From Hymenobacter ruricola (GTDB lineage Bacteria > Bacteroidota > Bacteroidia > Cytophagales > Hymenobacteraceae): DNA of 64,000 nt. The translations under genes were made by a program, and so were the position numbers. The notes below the pieces were generated by a model. That model was not told the DNA's origin. It saw nothing but the letters and a program-made list of their open reading frames with translations, and did not search any database. Each line of letters opens with the position of its first letter. The first letter of the stretch is position 1. The stretch covers positions 1 to 64,000 of the forward strand of contig NZ_JADQDM010000017.1 of assembly GCF_015694525.1 (NCBI RefSeq). Reading direction: 5' to 3'. This document shows positions 1 through 9,122 of the stretch, piece by piece.

Positions 1-881
1 ATGGCGCAGTCGGCCTGGGCCAGCGCCTCGCCCGTGCGCGCCCGGTACTCGTCCTCGTCGAGCGGGCAGTCGAAGTTGGGCACCACCCGCAGCCCCGCCT
101 TGGCGCACACCAGCGCCAGCTCCTCGCGCCGCCCCGCCAGCTCCTTCGACGTCCACGCCAAAAACACCACCGGCCCCGTGGCCGACGTAACAACCGGCGC
201 GGCTTCCACTGCGGCTGCGGCGCCGGCCAAAACGGGCGCGGCCGCCGGCGGCGCATAGGCAGGCAGCGGCGGCGCGGCGGGCTGCCGGGCGGCGGCCACC
301 AGGTCCTTGATGGCGTTGGCCACCTTATTGATTTGGTTGCGGTAGAGCAGCCCGCCCGCTGGGCGCGGCAGTTCATCGTCCTTCGGCCGCAAGGGGCGGT
401 TGACGCCCAGCTCTTGGTAGACGAAGTCGATGCTGCGCAGCGGCCCGCCCATGGTCTGCTCGAGCAGGCGCACGTCCTCAGAATCCAGGTTATGGATGCG
501 CAGCGGCAGCACCCGCGAGCCCACGTTGCCGCTGGCCAGGCGCAGGTGCAGCCCAAGGGGGTCGGTTTGGGCCAGCTGCAAAAAGGGCATAAACTCGTGC
601 TGCCAGGAGTAGCGCGCCGTGTCGCAGTAGGTGAGCGAAAGCAGGGGAATCAGAATCAGCGCCCGCAGGCGGTGGTCCAGGCTGGCGTTCACCTGGTGGG
701 TCTCGCCCAGCCCGTCGGCCGGGTTCTGGTCGAAGTAAATTCGCAGCTCCCCCTTCACCGTCGCCCGCAGCTCGTCCTTCAGGTGCTGCACGAACTCGCT
801 CACCCACCCGTCGAACTGGTTGTCGTTGTGCCGGTAGCTGATGAAAATGTCGTACTCGTATTCAGGACTTGAGGGGGCCAT
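1..881 (-). CDS. TIR-domain protein, C-terminus beyond window edge
   Basis: The frame starts with ATG at 881 and stays open to the window edge, so only the first 293 residues are visible. Residues 10-165 are a TIR domain (YDIFISYRHND at 10-20, then IYFDQNPADGLGETHQ and the YSWQHEF block) of the type common in Bacteroidota. An Ala/Pro-rich linker (about 198-235) leads into a second Rossmann-like segment beginning GPVVFLAWTSKEL, which resembles the TIR-like/DUF4062 modules of STAND-type proteins and is cut off. Bacterial TIR domains are often NAD-consuming or nucleotide-signalling enzymes in anti-phage defence; whether this one is catalytic cannot be judged. The gene lies at the edge of a defence-gene-rich stretch. 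The TIR call is firm; the second domain is tentative. Confidence 0.85.
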   Translation of the reverse strand, partial: MAPSSPEYEYDIFISYRHNDNQFDGWVSEFVQHLKDELRATVKGELRIYFDQNPADGLGETHQVNASLDHRLRALILIPLLSLTYCDTARYSWQHEFMPFLQLAQTDPLGLHLRLASGNVGSRVLPLRIHNLDSEDVRLLEQTMGGPLRSIDFVYQELGVNRPLRPKDDELPRPAGGLLYRNQINKVANAIKDLVAAARQPAAPPLPAYAPPAAAPVLAGAAAAVEAAPVVTSATGPVVFLAWTSKELAGRREELALVCAKAGLRVVPNFDCPLDEDEYRARTGEALAQADCA

Positions 882-993
882 GCGGGGTAGAACGAAGGGC
901 CCGCCGCCATACCGGCCGCGGGTCCATCAAATATAGCGGCTTCGTAGACTTATGCCAAGTCAGACTATAACCGCGCCCGCCGCGCCGCACCTG

Positions 994-3042
994 TCAGCCC
1001 GCCAGAAAAGTGGTGCGCTCGCCGGCGTGCGTGAGCGTGAGGCGGTGCATGGCCCGGGTGCAGGCAATGTACAGCATGCGCTTATCGACTTCCGTGTGGT
1101 AGTTCCCGGCCGATACAAACGGCACGATGACCGCATCAAACTCCAGTCCCTTCGCCAGGTGGGCCGTGGTGATGACCACGCCTTCGCGGAAAGCCGTGGA
1201 CTCGTCGGTGAGCAGGTACACGCCGGGGCCCTGCAGCGCCTCGTGCACCTGCTCGGCCTGCTTCAGGGTTTTGCAAATGATGCCCAGCGACTGCGGGGCC
1301 GAGCCAGGCGCCGCCGTCAGCATTCCCTGCAGGGCCTGCAGTTCCTCGGCCGCACTCCCGAACCCGGCCACCACGGGCGCGGGGCCGTGGCGCTCCAGCG
1401 GGATGATGTCGGGGTTGGGCGCGAGGCGCTGGGCGAAGGCTGTAATTTCCACCGTGGAGCGGTAGCTGCGGTAGAGCTTCACCACCTCGGCCTGCGGAAA
1501 CACGCGCTCGATGGTTTCGGCCGACGACGCGCTGTAGGGGTTCACCGTCTGGCTCACGTCGCCGAGAATGGTTTTGCGGCACGAAAACAGCCGCCCCAGC
1601 ACGGCGTACTGCACGGGGGTGTAATCCTGCATCTCGTCCACCAGCAGGTGCTTCACGTGGTCGTAGGCGGCGGAGCCTTCCAGCCGGATGCGCAGGTAAA
1701 TCAGCGGAAAGACGTCGGCGTATTCCAGGCTCGTGCCGGGCTCGTAGCGGAACAGCGCCGGCTGGCCCAGCCAGCGGTAGAAGTCGCGGTAGAAATCCAG
1801 CACATTATTGAATTTGAACATGCGCGGAATGGCTTCGCCGATGGTGGCTTTCTCGCCCCCGCTGAGCTTGCGGCCGGTGGCGGCGCGCACGTGGTTGCGC
1901 ACGTCCTCGGCCACCAGCGCAAAGCGCTTCAGCAGCGGCACCCGGTGGTAGGCCCGGAACCGCGCCTGCAAAAACGCCAGCGGCACCACCGCGCTGCCCA
2001 CCCGCAGCGCGGCCCCGGTGAAGTAGTGGTTTTCGACGTGCAGCAAATACTGGTTGAGCTGGCCCAGAAACTCAAACGAGGCCTTGAACCGAATGCGCTC
2101 GACGAAGGCCGGGGCGGGCGTTTCGAGCAGCGCCGATACCTGCTCAAAAAACGTCTGGAACGGGTACTGCTGGCCGAGCAGGTCGGCGGCCAGCTCCTCC
2201 ATGCCCAGCTCGGGCAGGTGCTCTTCGCCCAGCTCGGGCAGCACGTTCGAGATGTAGTCGGCAAACACCTTGTTGGGCGAGATGATGAGCACGTCGCGGG
2301 CCGCCAGGGTTTCGCGGTAGCGGTAGAGCAGGAAGGCGATGCGGTGCAGGGCAATGGAGGTTTTGCCCGAGCCGGCCACGCCCTGGATGACCATGACCGG
2401 CGCGGTTTCGTTGCGAATCACCGCGTTCTGGTCGCGCTGAATGGTGGCGACGATGTTTTTCATCTTGTCGTCCGACGACTTGGCCAGCTCGCGCTGCAGC
2501 ACGTCGTCGTGGATGTTCACGTCGTTTTCGAGCATGAATTCCAGCCGCCCGTCCCGAATCTTGTACTGCCGCTTCCGCCCGATGGCGCCGTGGATGACGC
2601 CGGACGGCGTGGCGTAGAAAGCGTCGCCCAGCTCGAAGTCGTAGAACATGGACGAGATGGGCGCGCGCCAGTCAAAAATCAGCCCCCGCCGCCGCCGCTC
2701 GTCCATGAAGGAATGCACGCCGATGTACACCGGCGTGGCCTCCCGGCTACCGCGCGGCGCGAAATCGATGCGGCCAAAGTAGGGCGACTGGGCCAGCTTC
2801 ATGAGGCGGCGCTTGCGGCCCACGGCGGCCTCGCCCGTGAAGGCCATGCGGTTGATGGACTGGTCGGCGGCCACCAGGTCGGCCTCGTCCAGGCCGGACT
2901 GGTGCTCGTGGAGGTACTGCTTTTTCTCGCGCAGCTCGGCCGACTGCTGCCGCACGGCGTCGTCGCCGCGGCGGATGGCCAGCGCCAGCTTCTCCTTGAT
3001 TTCTTCCAGGTACTCTCGTTCTTCTTGCTCGGTGGCGTTCAT
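994..3042 (-). CDS. helD: HelD-like UvrD-family helicase/ATPase
   Basis: This 682-residue superfamily 1 helicase-fold protein begins with a charged coiled-coil arm (residues 1-60), as HelD proteins do. The Walker A motif GVAGSGKTS is at 221-229, the Walker B/Q-rich motif LLVDEMQDYTPVQY near 465, and the UvrD-type C-terminal motif HLAKGLEFDAVIVP near 630. HelD binds core RNA polymerase and uses ATP to release it from stalled nucleic-acid complexes; that role is known for the Bacillus and mycobacterial proteins and is inferred here. ATG at 3042 gives the expected N-terminal arm. It stands alone between the TIR gene and transposon debris, so a role in a defence locus cannot be excluded. Confidence 0.85.
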   Translation of the reverse strand: MNATEQEEREYLEEIKEKLALAIRRGDDAVRQQSAELREKKQYLHEHQSGLDEADLVAADQSINRMAFTGEAAVGRKRRLMKLAQSPYFGRIDFAPRGSREATPVYIGVHSFMDERRRRGLIFDWRAPISSMFYDFELGDAFYATPSGVIHGAIGRKRQYKIRDGRLEFMLENDVNIHDDVLQRELAKSSDDKMKNIVATIQRDQNAVIRNETAPVMVIQGVAGSGKTSIALHRIAFLLYRYRETLAARDVLIISPNKVFADYISNVLPELGEEHLPELGMEELAADLLGQQYPFQTFFEQVSALLETPAPAFVERIRFKASFEFLGQLNQYLLHVENHYFTGAALRVGSAVVPLAFLQARFRAYHRVPLLKRFALVAEDVRNHVRAATGRKLSGGEKATIGEAIPRMFKFNNVLDFYRDFYRWLGQPALFRYEPGTSLEYADVFPLIYLRIRLEGSAAYDHVKHLLVDEMQDYTPVQYAVLGRLFSCRKTILGDVSQTVNPYSASSAETIERVFPQAEVVKLYRSYRSTVEITAFAQRLAPNPDIIPLERHGPAPVVAGFGSAAEELQALQGMLTAAPGSAPQSLGIICKTLKQAEQVHEALQGPGVYLLTDESTAFREGVVITTAHLAKGLEFDAVIVPFVSAGNYHTEVDKRMLYIACTRAMHRLTLTHAGERTTFLAG

Positions 3043-3122
3043 TTCCGCGGCTCTTGGTAAATGGCCCGCAAAGGTCAGCGCAAACGGCGGTTCGCGGCAT
3101 CGGCGGGGCAGGGGCCGTGGGG

Positions 3123-3290
3123 TCAGGCGTAGTGGTCCGCGTCGGAGGCACGCGGGTGCTGGCGCTCGTGCCGCGGCAGGATGACGGCGCAGGCACCGCG
3201 GGCGACCAGCGCCGCCACGAGCGGGTCGGCATCGTAGCCGTGGTTGGCGATGAGGCAGGCCGGGGCCAGCCCGTTAGCCGTGACAAGGCC
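3123..3290 (-). pseudogene. IS5/IS427-like transposase remnant
   Basis: Conceptual translation gives LIANHGYDADPLVAALVARG, then ILPRHERQHPRASDADHY and a stop at 3123-3125. This matches the conserved DDE-transposase block of IS5/IS427-like elements (typically DKGYDAD...RG...IPPR..R.HPR.YD...Y). Here the Asp of DKGYD has become Asn. No start, no upstream catalytic region and no terminal inverted repeats are visible. It is a degraded fragment marking an old insertion next to the defence region. Confidence 0.6.
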
Positions 3291-3326
3291 TGCGGGGCGT
3301 TGTGGCGCTGGCTGGCTAGCTGGCCG

Positions 3327-3725
3327 TCAGGCACCCGCGCACGAGCGTCCCTGAGCGAAGGCAACGGCTTCGGCCGCGGTGTCAAAAGGCCATTTGGTTT
3401 CGTTGTCGTAGCTCGACACCACGTACCGCCCTTGGTAGAAGTACAGGCACGGCGACTCGTCGCTCACCAGCGACCCACGGGCCCGGGACGAGCCGGGCAA
3501 ACCCAAGCCCAACCGGCCCAGGCTCACGTAGGGCCAGGCCCGTCGCAACACAGCGAACCGGCCGCAGCGGTCCACCAGTTCCGCGGCTTGTTGCGGGTGG
3601 AAATGGGCAGGAAATCCCAACAGGTGCTTCCGGACCCAGGCCCATTGCCGGCCTTGTGGCGTGTAGTCAAACCGAACTTGCACGAGCTGGTTGGCACGAA
3701 GGCCCTTCCTGGACTGCTTCAACAT
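3327..3725 (-). CDS. hypothetical protein, 132 aa
   Basis: A 132-residue basic, Trp/Tyr-containing protein starting at ATG 3725, with no signal peptide or membrane segment. The central sequence CGRFAVLRRAWPYVSLGRLGLG and the C-terminal YFYQGRYVVSSYDNETKWPF look like folded-protein sequence rather than a random frame. I recognise no family. It shares its reading frame with the transposase scrap downstream, separated by its own TGA. It may be a short accessory gene. Confidence 0.45.
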   Translation of the reverse strand: MLKQSRKGLRANQLVQVRFDYTPQGRQWAWVRKHLLGFPAHFHPQQAAELVDRCGRFAVLRRAWPYVSLGRLGLGLPGSSRARGSLVSDESPCLYFYQGRYVVSSYDNETKWPFDTAAEAVAFAQGRSCAGA

Positions 3726-3962
3726 GGTACGAATAAAGCCTCATTCAGTTGAACAGCGCGTTAATGTTCGTTTACCTCTCGGCTGAACTGCCCGAAAAAT
3801 ATCTTTTATGCAATGGGGGAAGAAGGCTAGGATAGCCCCTCCATGCAATTCAGGGAGGATTAGCACTTAGCCCAGATGGTCGCGTTGCCGCCTTTGTCGA
3901 CTGCAGAAACCCTTGCCGATGGTCCACGTTGATTTGGCATCAACCATTTCAACGCTTAGCGT

Positions 3963-4646
3963 ATGGCAGATGCGGCAAACCGTACCGATGACCTCTTGGA
4001 ACGGGTCAATCAACTGGAAAAACAAGTAAAGCGCCAGCGCCTGGCGGGGGCGGTGGGGGGCCTGCTCCTGCTGGGCATTGGCCTCAGCAGCTGGGTGGCC
4101 AAGGCCCCCGCCTACCTGCGGGTGCGCGGCCTCACCGTTGTCGACGCCCAGGGCCGGGCCCGCATCCTGCTCGGCGCCCCGGCCGAAACCGCCGGTCGCC
4201 GACGCAAAGACGCCGCCACGGCCTCGCTGGTGGTGCTGGGCCCGCGGGGGCAGGACCGGGTCATTCTGGGCGAGGCGCCCAATCCTGTGCTTCACGGCAA
4301 GGTTTACCCGCGCATTGCCGCTTCCTACGGAATGACCATCCACGACTCGACCGGCCAGGAGCGCGGCGGCATGAGCTTTCTCGACAACGGGCGCGGCGTC
4401 ATTGCCCTGGACCGGCAAAATCAGGACGCGGTGGAGATGATAGTGAACGACCAAAGCGGCTTTGCGGGGCTCACCATGAACTACGAGCGGCCTTTTGGCC
4501 AGTACAAGGAGGCCGTGCGCATCGGCACGAAAGGCCCGCAGGTGTGGTGGGCCCTGTCCGACACCGCCGAGGCGGAGCGGGCCAGCCTCTGCATCCAAAA
4601 TGCCCAAGCCCCCAAGCTCGTCCTAAAGCCGGCGGGAAGCAAGTAA
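3963..4646 (+). CDS. membrane-anchored hypothetical protein with N-terminal coiled coil
   Basis: The 227-residue protein begins with a short heptad-like helix (DDLLERVNQLEKQVKRQR) followed by one hydrophobic segment (about 29-46, AVGGLLLLGIGLSSWVA). It then has a soluble beta-rich domain with repeated motifs of the kind LTVVDAQGRARILLGAP, LVVLGPRGQDRVILGE and MTIHDSTGQERGGMSFLDN. Each looks like a short beta-hairpin repeat, which suggests a periplasmic beta-structured domain tethered to the inner membrane. ATG at 3963 is the natural start. No family is recognised and the neighbours are gene remnants. Confidence 0.6.
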   Translation: MADAANRTDDLLERVNQLEKQVKRQRLAGAVGGLLLLGIGLSSWVAKAPAYLRVRGLTVVDAQGRARILLGAPAETAGRRRKDAATASLVVLGPRGQDRVILGEAPNPVLHGKVYPRIAASYGMTIHDSTGQERGGMSFLDNGRGVIALDRQNQDAVEMIVNDQSGFAGLTMNYERPFGQYKEAVRIGTKGPQVWWALSDTAEAERASLCIQNAQAPKLVLKPAGSK

Positions 4647-4883
4647 GCCCGGTTTTACTCCATTTCATGCTCCTGCAAATGCGCCGCGTTTTCCAGCCGG
4701 CTTCCTTTTCTTCCTGATTCCACTGGCTAGAGGCAGCAGACGCGCCCGATGGTGCTCGTCCTCCTGTTGGGGATGGTGTTTTGACTAAATTGACTGTTGC
4801 CAGGAACTACGCCTGATATTACCCATCAAGACAATGCGCCGGCCAACCCATTGGAGTACTGGGTTACTGAGCAAAACCGGCGC

Positions 4884-5703
4884 TTACTCCACCAGCAGGC
4901 GCAGGGTGCTGGGGCCGCTGCGCACCACGTACACGCCGGCCGCCAATCCGGCCGGCAGCGCCTGCTGGGCCGTGCCCGCCGCATCAGCCGGGGCAGCGGC
5001 TACCAGGCGGCCCAGCGCATCGAAGAATTCCACCGGCGCCCCGGCCGAAATGCCCCCCATCGTCACCGTTCCGTGGGCCGGATTGGGGTAGAGCGTGAGC
5101 AGCGGTTTGCCACTCAGCGTCACGGCTTGGACGGGCGAGTAAATGGCTGTGCCGTCGAGGTCTATTTGCCGCAGGCGGTAGTAGATGGGCGCAGGGCTGG
5201 TGCTGGTTTTGGGGGCCTGGCTGTCCAGGTAAGCGTAGTCCGTGGGACTGGTTTTAGAGCCTTGGCCGGCTACTGAGCCAATTCTATCAAACTGCTGCCC
5301 GTTCAGGCTGCGCTCGACTTCAAAGCAGGCGCTGTTCTTTTCGCTGGCGGTGCGCCAGTTCAGTTGCACGTTCGGCGCTTTGGCTGTGGCGGTGAAGGCC
5401 GTCAGCTCCACGGGCAGCGGGGCCGTGTTCTCGTTCAGGCGCACGGCTACGGTGGTGGCGCCGCTGGTGGAAGCCAGGTCGAGGTCACCGTCGTTGTCCA
5501 CGTCGGCCAGCGTCACAAAATTCGCTCCCCCGGCTACCGTGCCATTACTGCTGGGCGTAGTGAAAATGCCGCTGCCGTTGTTGAGCCGTATCGAAATCCC
5601 GGTGCTGCCGCCGGCCACCAGGTCCAGGTCACCGTCGGCGTCCACGTCGCCCAGGGCCAGACTGATGGGGCTGGCGGCTACTGCCACTTCTCCATTGGCC
5701 GCG
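4884..5703 (-). pseudogene. T9SS-sorted FG-GAP/VCBS repeat protein, 5' end missing
   Basis: The frame encodes two FG-GAP/VCBS-type repeats (LALGDVDADGDLDLVAGG and VTLADVDNDGDLDLASTS, both with Ca-binding Asp patterns). These are followed by a beta-sandwich region (LPVELTAFTATAKAPNVQLNW..., common before T9SS tails) and a type A T9SS sorting domain (LTLYPNPAHGTVTM ... GVYVVRSGPSTLRLLVE). Homology stops at about 5703. Upstream, the frame runs antisense through an HsdR fragment, so the start, signal peptide and more repeats have been lost. The 3' end is intact. It was probably a secreted or surface protein. Confidence 0.75.
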
Positions 5704-5711
5704 GTGGCCGG

Positions 5712-6385
5712 TGGCGCTACTACAAGCTCGCCACCAAGGCCCACGTGGAGGACGACAAGGAGTATGAGAAAGGCCCCGTGGTGCGCCTGCTCAGCCAGTT
5801 CGTGGACCTGACGGACCACGCCAGCGAGCTGAAAAGCCGGCTCATGCTGGCCCACTTCCATCAGCACACCCAGAAGGCCCTCAAGGGCCGGGCGCGGGGC
5901 ACGGTCGTCACCCGCTCGCGGCTGCACGCCGTGCGCTATAAGCGAAAATTTGATGAGTTGATGGCCGAGCTGAATCTACCTTACCGCGCCCTGGTGGCCT
6001 TTTCGGGCACCGTGACTGCCCCCGACACCGGCAAAGACTACACCGAAGTCGGCCTGAACGGCCTCGACGGCAAAGCCAGCATCGAGGCCGCCCTGAAGCT
6101 ACCGCGCTACCGCCTGCTCATCGCCGCCAACAAGTTCCAGACCGGCTTCGACGAGCCTCTGCTCCACACCATGTACGTCGACAAAAAGCTCGGCGGCATC
6201 AGCATGGTGCAGATGCTGAGCCACCTGAACCGCACCACCCGCCACAAGCACGACACGCTGGTGCTGGACTTCGTGAACGGCCCGGAAGACGTGCAAGCCG
6301 ATTTCCAGGGCTACTACGAAAACAACTTCCTGCCCGAGGACCAGCAAACCGACCCCAACGCCCTCTACGACGGGCGGGTCGCGGT
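5712..6385 (+). pseudogene. hsdR: type I restriction enzyme HsdR fragment (helicase domain 2)
   Basis: In frame from about 5712 the translation reads RYYKLATKAHVEDD..., then ALVAFSGTVTAPDTGKDYTE, LIAANKFQTGFDEPLLHTMY, VDKKLGGISMVQMLSHLNR and HDTLVLDFVNGPEDVQADF. This is the characteristic second RecA-like lobe of HsdR, the motor subunit of type I restriction. The N-terminal nuclease and first helicase lobe are missing. After DPNALYD (about 6370) similarity ends and the frame runs into unrelated sequence with a stop at 6456-6458. No hsdM or hsdS is present. It is a dead remnant broken at both ends. Confidence 0.85.
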
Positions 6386-6488
6386 GCAGGCCCTGTCCGT
6401 GGTAATTAGGATTTTGCGCCTAGCCATTCGTACTTTTCACGCCCTTCGCCACAACTAGGTATTCGTTGATTTAATTTCTACCCAATTA

Positions 6489-9080
6489 ATGCGAGACGAC
6501 TTGTACGCTGCACGCCTCCGTGCGCAGCTCGTGGCCCCCATGCGCCAAAGCTGGGACCTGGAGGCAGTGCCGCTGACCGATTTTGAGTGGCTGAACGCGG
6601 GGCTGCTGGTGCGGCACCGGCAGTTGCCCGCCACCGAGCGGCCACAGCCCTTGTTTGTGGCCCTGCCGGCACACAGCACCGACTTGGGTACGGGCTTGCG
6701 GGCCGCCGCGGCCGCCGCTTGGCTGGCGGGGCACGAGCCGCCGATTGGGCTGGCAACCCCTCTCCTACGGCCCGGCGACCACGTGTTTCACGACGAAACC
6801 ATCTGGAAAGTGGAAGGGGCCTCCGATGCGGCCGGCAAAGTGCCCCTGCGGCGGGTGAGCGACAACCGGGCGCGCAGCGTGGCCGCTACGGCCTGCCGCA
6901 AGCTGGCCGCGCCCTTCGAGTTCGCCGGCTTGCTGGATGACAATCGGGCCGGCTTCCGCTACGTGCATTACCAGGCCTGGCTGGAAAAGCTGCTGGCCGG
7001 CACCCGCCAGGCCCAGCGCCTGTTTCGGATGGCGGACAAGGACAGCATTCCGCGGCCACACGGCGGGCTCACCATTGTGGTAGCTCCGGCCGATGCGTTC
7101 CGCCATTTTGAAGAAACCGTGCTAGAGAAAGTGCCCGGCCTGCCCCTGTGCTGGACCCGCCGCCTGGGCGGCGGCCTCAGCAAGCAGCTGTGGGGCCTGC
7201 CCTTCGCGGCTTCCATCACCGTGGTGGCCTCTGTAGCGGAGGCGCTGGAGCTGCGCACCCAACCTCGGTTTTCGACCATCAAAAACTGGCACCTGAGCGT
7301 GGTGGGGAAGGCCGCCGTGGGCAGTTCGCTGAACGTGGCGCAGTTGGTGCAAGCCTATGCAGGCCAGCAGTGGGCCAGCCTCACCTTTTGGGGTCCCGAC
7401 CTGGGAGTGGGCGAAACGCCGGGCTGCGTGGTCTGGCCGTGGTCGCGCACGGAGGCCCTGGGCCCCCACCACCGCCCCGCCCCCGTGCACCTAACCATTG
7501 TGCCCCTGCCCGCGCCGCCTGCACCCGGTTTGGCCGTGCGGGTGGCAGCGGTGCGGCAGGTGCTCGACGGGCTGGGGCTCGTGAGCGAAGCGGCCCCTCT
7601 GGCCGTGCGCCTGCCCCTGGTGTGGCACCTGCTGCACCGCTGCCTGCGCTACGCGCTGCCGCCAGCCGGCACCAGCAGCCACGCCCGCGCTTACCTGGCC
7701 GAGCTGGCCCGGAAGGTAGCCGAATGCCTGGAAAGCGAAGAGCTGGAAGATGCTTTTGACGATGCCAACCGCTGGCGCGACCTAAAGCCTGCGCGCACGG
7801 CTCTGCAAGCGGCTTTTGCCGACCTGCTGGACTACTTTCAGGACCACAGCCCCAAATACGACACCCTGCGAGCGTTGGCCGCTGACGCCTTGGACGAAGG
7901 CCGGCCCGTGGTAGTGGTGGCCGACCGCGAAACGCTGGTGGCCACGCAGGCCGTGTGGCGCGGCGTGCGCGGCGTGGAAGTGCTGCCGCTGCTAAACGGG
8001 GCCGACAACGTGCGTCAGCGCCTGCGCAAAGGCTCTTTCTCTTCCGACGCCGTACTGCTAGTCCCCTTCCTCTTCAACCGCGACCAGTTGGCCGAGCTGC
8101 AAACGGCCCCCTGCCCCGTGCGGCTGGTGTTGCTGGCCGGCGTGGAGGACGGATTGTATGCCCGCACGCAGGCCAGCTTGCACCAGCAGGAGCAGGCCCA
8201 GCTGCGCGCCGGTGGCCGGGCCACCGTGCTGGGCCAGACCTATGAGCAGTTGGTGCCGGCCACTGAAGTAGCGCATCCTGAAAATGCCGCGCCTGACGGG
8301 GCCAACGGGAAAGCCGCTGTCACGGCGGGCCAGCTCGACTATTTTGATGAGCTATATGCCGTGGGCGAAGCCCGCTACGCCAGTGAGCGGCAGCGCGGCC
8401 GGGCCAGCGGCCAGCTCTTCGCGATGGCCTTCGCCGATGGCTACCGCACCGAACTGGACGGCCATACGCGGGTGCTTCGGCGCGAACCCGCCGAAACTGA
8501 AAACGGCCAGGCCAACCTGGTTCCCTGCCAGGTAGATGAGCTGCAGGACGGCGACCGCATTATTTTCTACGAAAACGACCAGCCCAAGCTCATTGCCCAG
8601 ATTTTGCGCCAGCACGACCGCAATGGCCTCGTTGGGCGCATCGACCAAGCTTCGGCGGTGTGGCAGGAAGCCTTGCAGCAGCTAGCGGCGCACTATCCTG
8701 GCACCTCAGCGCTGTACACTGCCCTGCAGGTGCATGGCGGCCTGGATGTGGGACTGCAAACGCTGCGCCATTACCTGGAAGGCAAACGGCGCTTCCCCGG
8801 CGACCCCACCACACTGCCCGCCCTGCTGAAGCTGGCCCGCCACGTGGAGCTATTGGACTGCCGCCTGCTACAGCCCGGTGAGGCGGAAGAGGTGCGTCAC
8901 TGCCGCACCAAGTTTCATCAGCTAAGCATTGCCTTGGGCAAAGGTTTGAGCGAGGAGGTGCTGCGCTACCGGCTGACCGGGGCCAAGGGCAGCCTGCTAA
9001 GCAAGCTGGAACCCGATACGCTAGAGCTGGTGCTGCTGAGCGCTGTGGAGCGCACCGTGTACCGCATCAGCCCGCGCTAA
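6489..9080 (+). CDS. DrmE-like first protein of a DISARM-like operon
   Basis: An 863-residue soluble protein, first gene of the operon, 42 bases before drmA. No Walker A motif is visible. Residues about 480-570 (RPVVVVADRETLVATQAVW, then SDAVLLVPFLFNRDQL) resemble a helicase C-lobe-like Rossmann fold. Residues about 680-860 form a C-terminal region with LQDGDRIIFYENDQPKLIA, and LDVGLQTLRHYLEGKRRFPG, which looks like a helix-turn-helix or winged segment. DISARM class 2 loci encode a large protein of unknown function, DrmE; the size, gene position and C-terminal pattern make this the likely counterpart. That assignment is inference from context and faint similarity, and the protein could be a new component. 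Confidence 0.55.
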   Translation: MRDDLYAARLRAQLVAPMRQSWDLEAVPLTDFEWLNAGLLVRHRQLPATERPQPLFVALPAHSTDLGTGLRAAAAAAWLAGHEPPIGLATPLLRPGDHVFHDETIWKVEGASDAAGKVPLRRVSDNRARSVAATACRKLAAPFEFAGLLDDNRAGFRYVHYQAWLEKLLAGTRQAQRLFRMADKDSIPRPHGGLTIVVAPADAFRHFEETVLEKVPGLPLCWTRRLGGGLSKQLWGLPFAASITVVASVAEALELRTQPRFSTIKNWHLSVVGKAAVGSSLNVAQLVQAYAGQQWASLTFWGPDLGVGETPGCVVWPWSRTEALGPHHRPAPVHLTIVPLPAPPAPGLAVRVAAVRQVLDGLGLVSEAAPLAVRLPLVWHLLHRCLRYALPPAGTSSHARAYLAELARKVAECLESEELEDAFDDANRWRDLKPARTALQAAFADLLDYFQDHSPKYDTLRALAADALDEGRPVVVVADRETLVATQAVWRGVRGVEVLPLLNGADNVRQRLRKGSFSSDAVLLVPFLFNRDQLAELQTAPCPVRLVLLAGVEDGLYARTQASLHQQEQAQLRAGGRATVLGQTYEQLVPATEVAHPENAAPDGANGKAAVTAGQLDYFDELYAVGEARYASERQRGRASGQLFAMAFADGYRTELDGHTRVLRREPAETENGQANLVPCQVDELQDGDRIIFYENDQPKLIAQILRQHDRNGLVGRIDQASAVWQEALQQLAAHYPGTSALYTALQVHGGLDVGLQTLRHYLEGKRRFPGDPTTLPALLKLARHVELLDCRLLQPGEAEEVRHCRTKFHQLSIALGKGLSEEVLRYRLTGAKGSLLSKLEPDTLELVLLSAVERTVYRISPR

Positions 9081-9122
9081 AATACCCGCCAACATCATTC
9101 ATCCCTTTTTCTCTGCAGAGCC

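Noticed and set aside
994-3042. helD as a component of the DISARM-like or TIR defence system
   Set aside because: It is 3.4 kb from the operon, separated by remnants, and matches the RNA-polymerase-recycling family; proximity alone is not enough.
952-3060. 702-codon open frame on the + strand
   Set aside because: It is exactly antisense to helD, which has complete helicase motifs; its His/Gly/Gln-rich translation has no domain pattern and results from high GC.
6400-6488. promoter for the DISARM-like operon (TTAGGATTTTGCG, TTGATTTAATTT)
   Set aside because: No box with correct TAnnTTTG spacing and a matching upstream TTG could be found, so no promoter is called.
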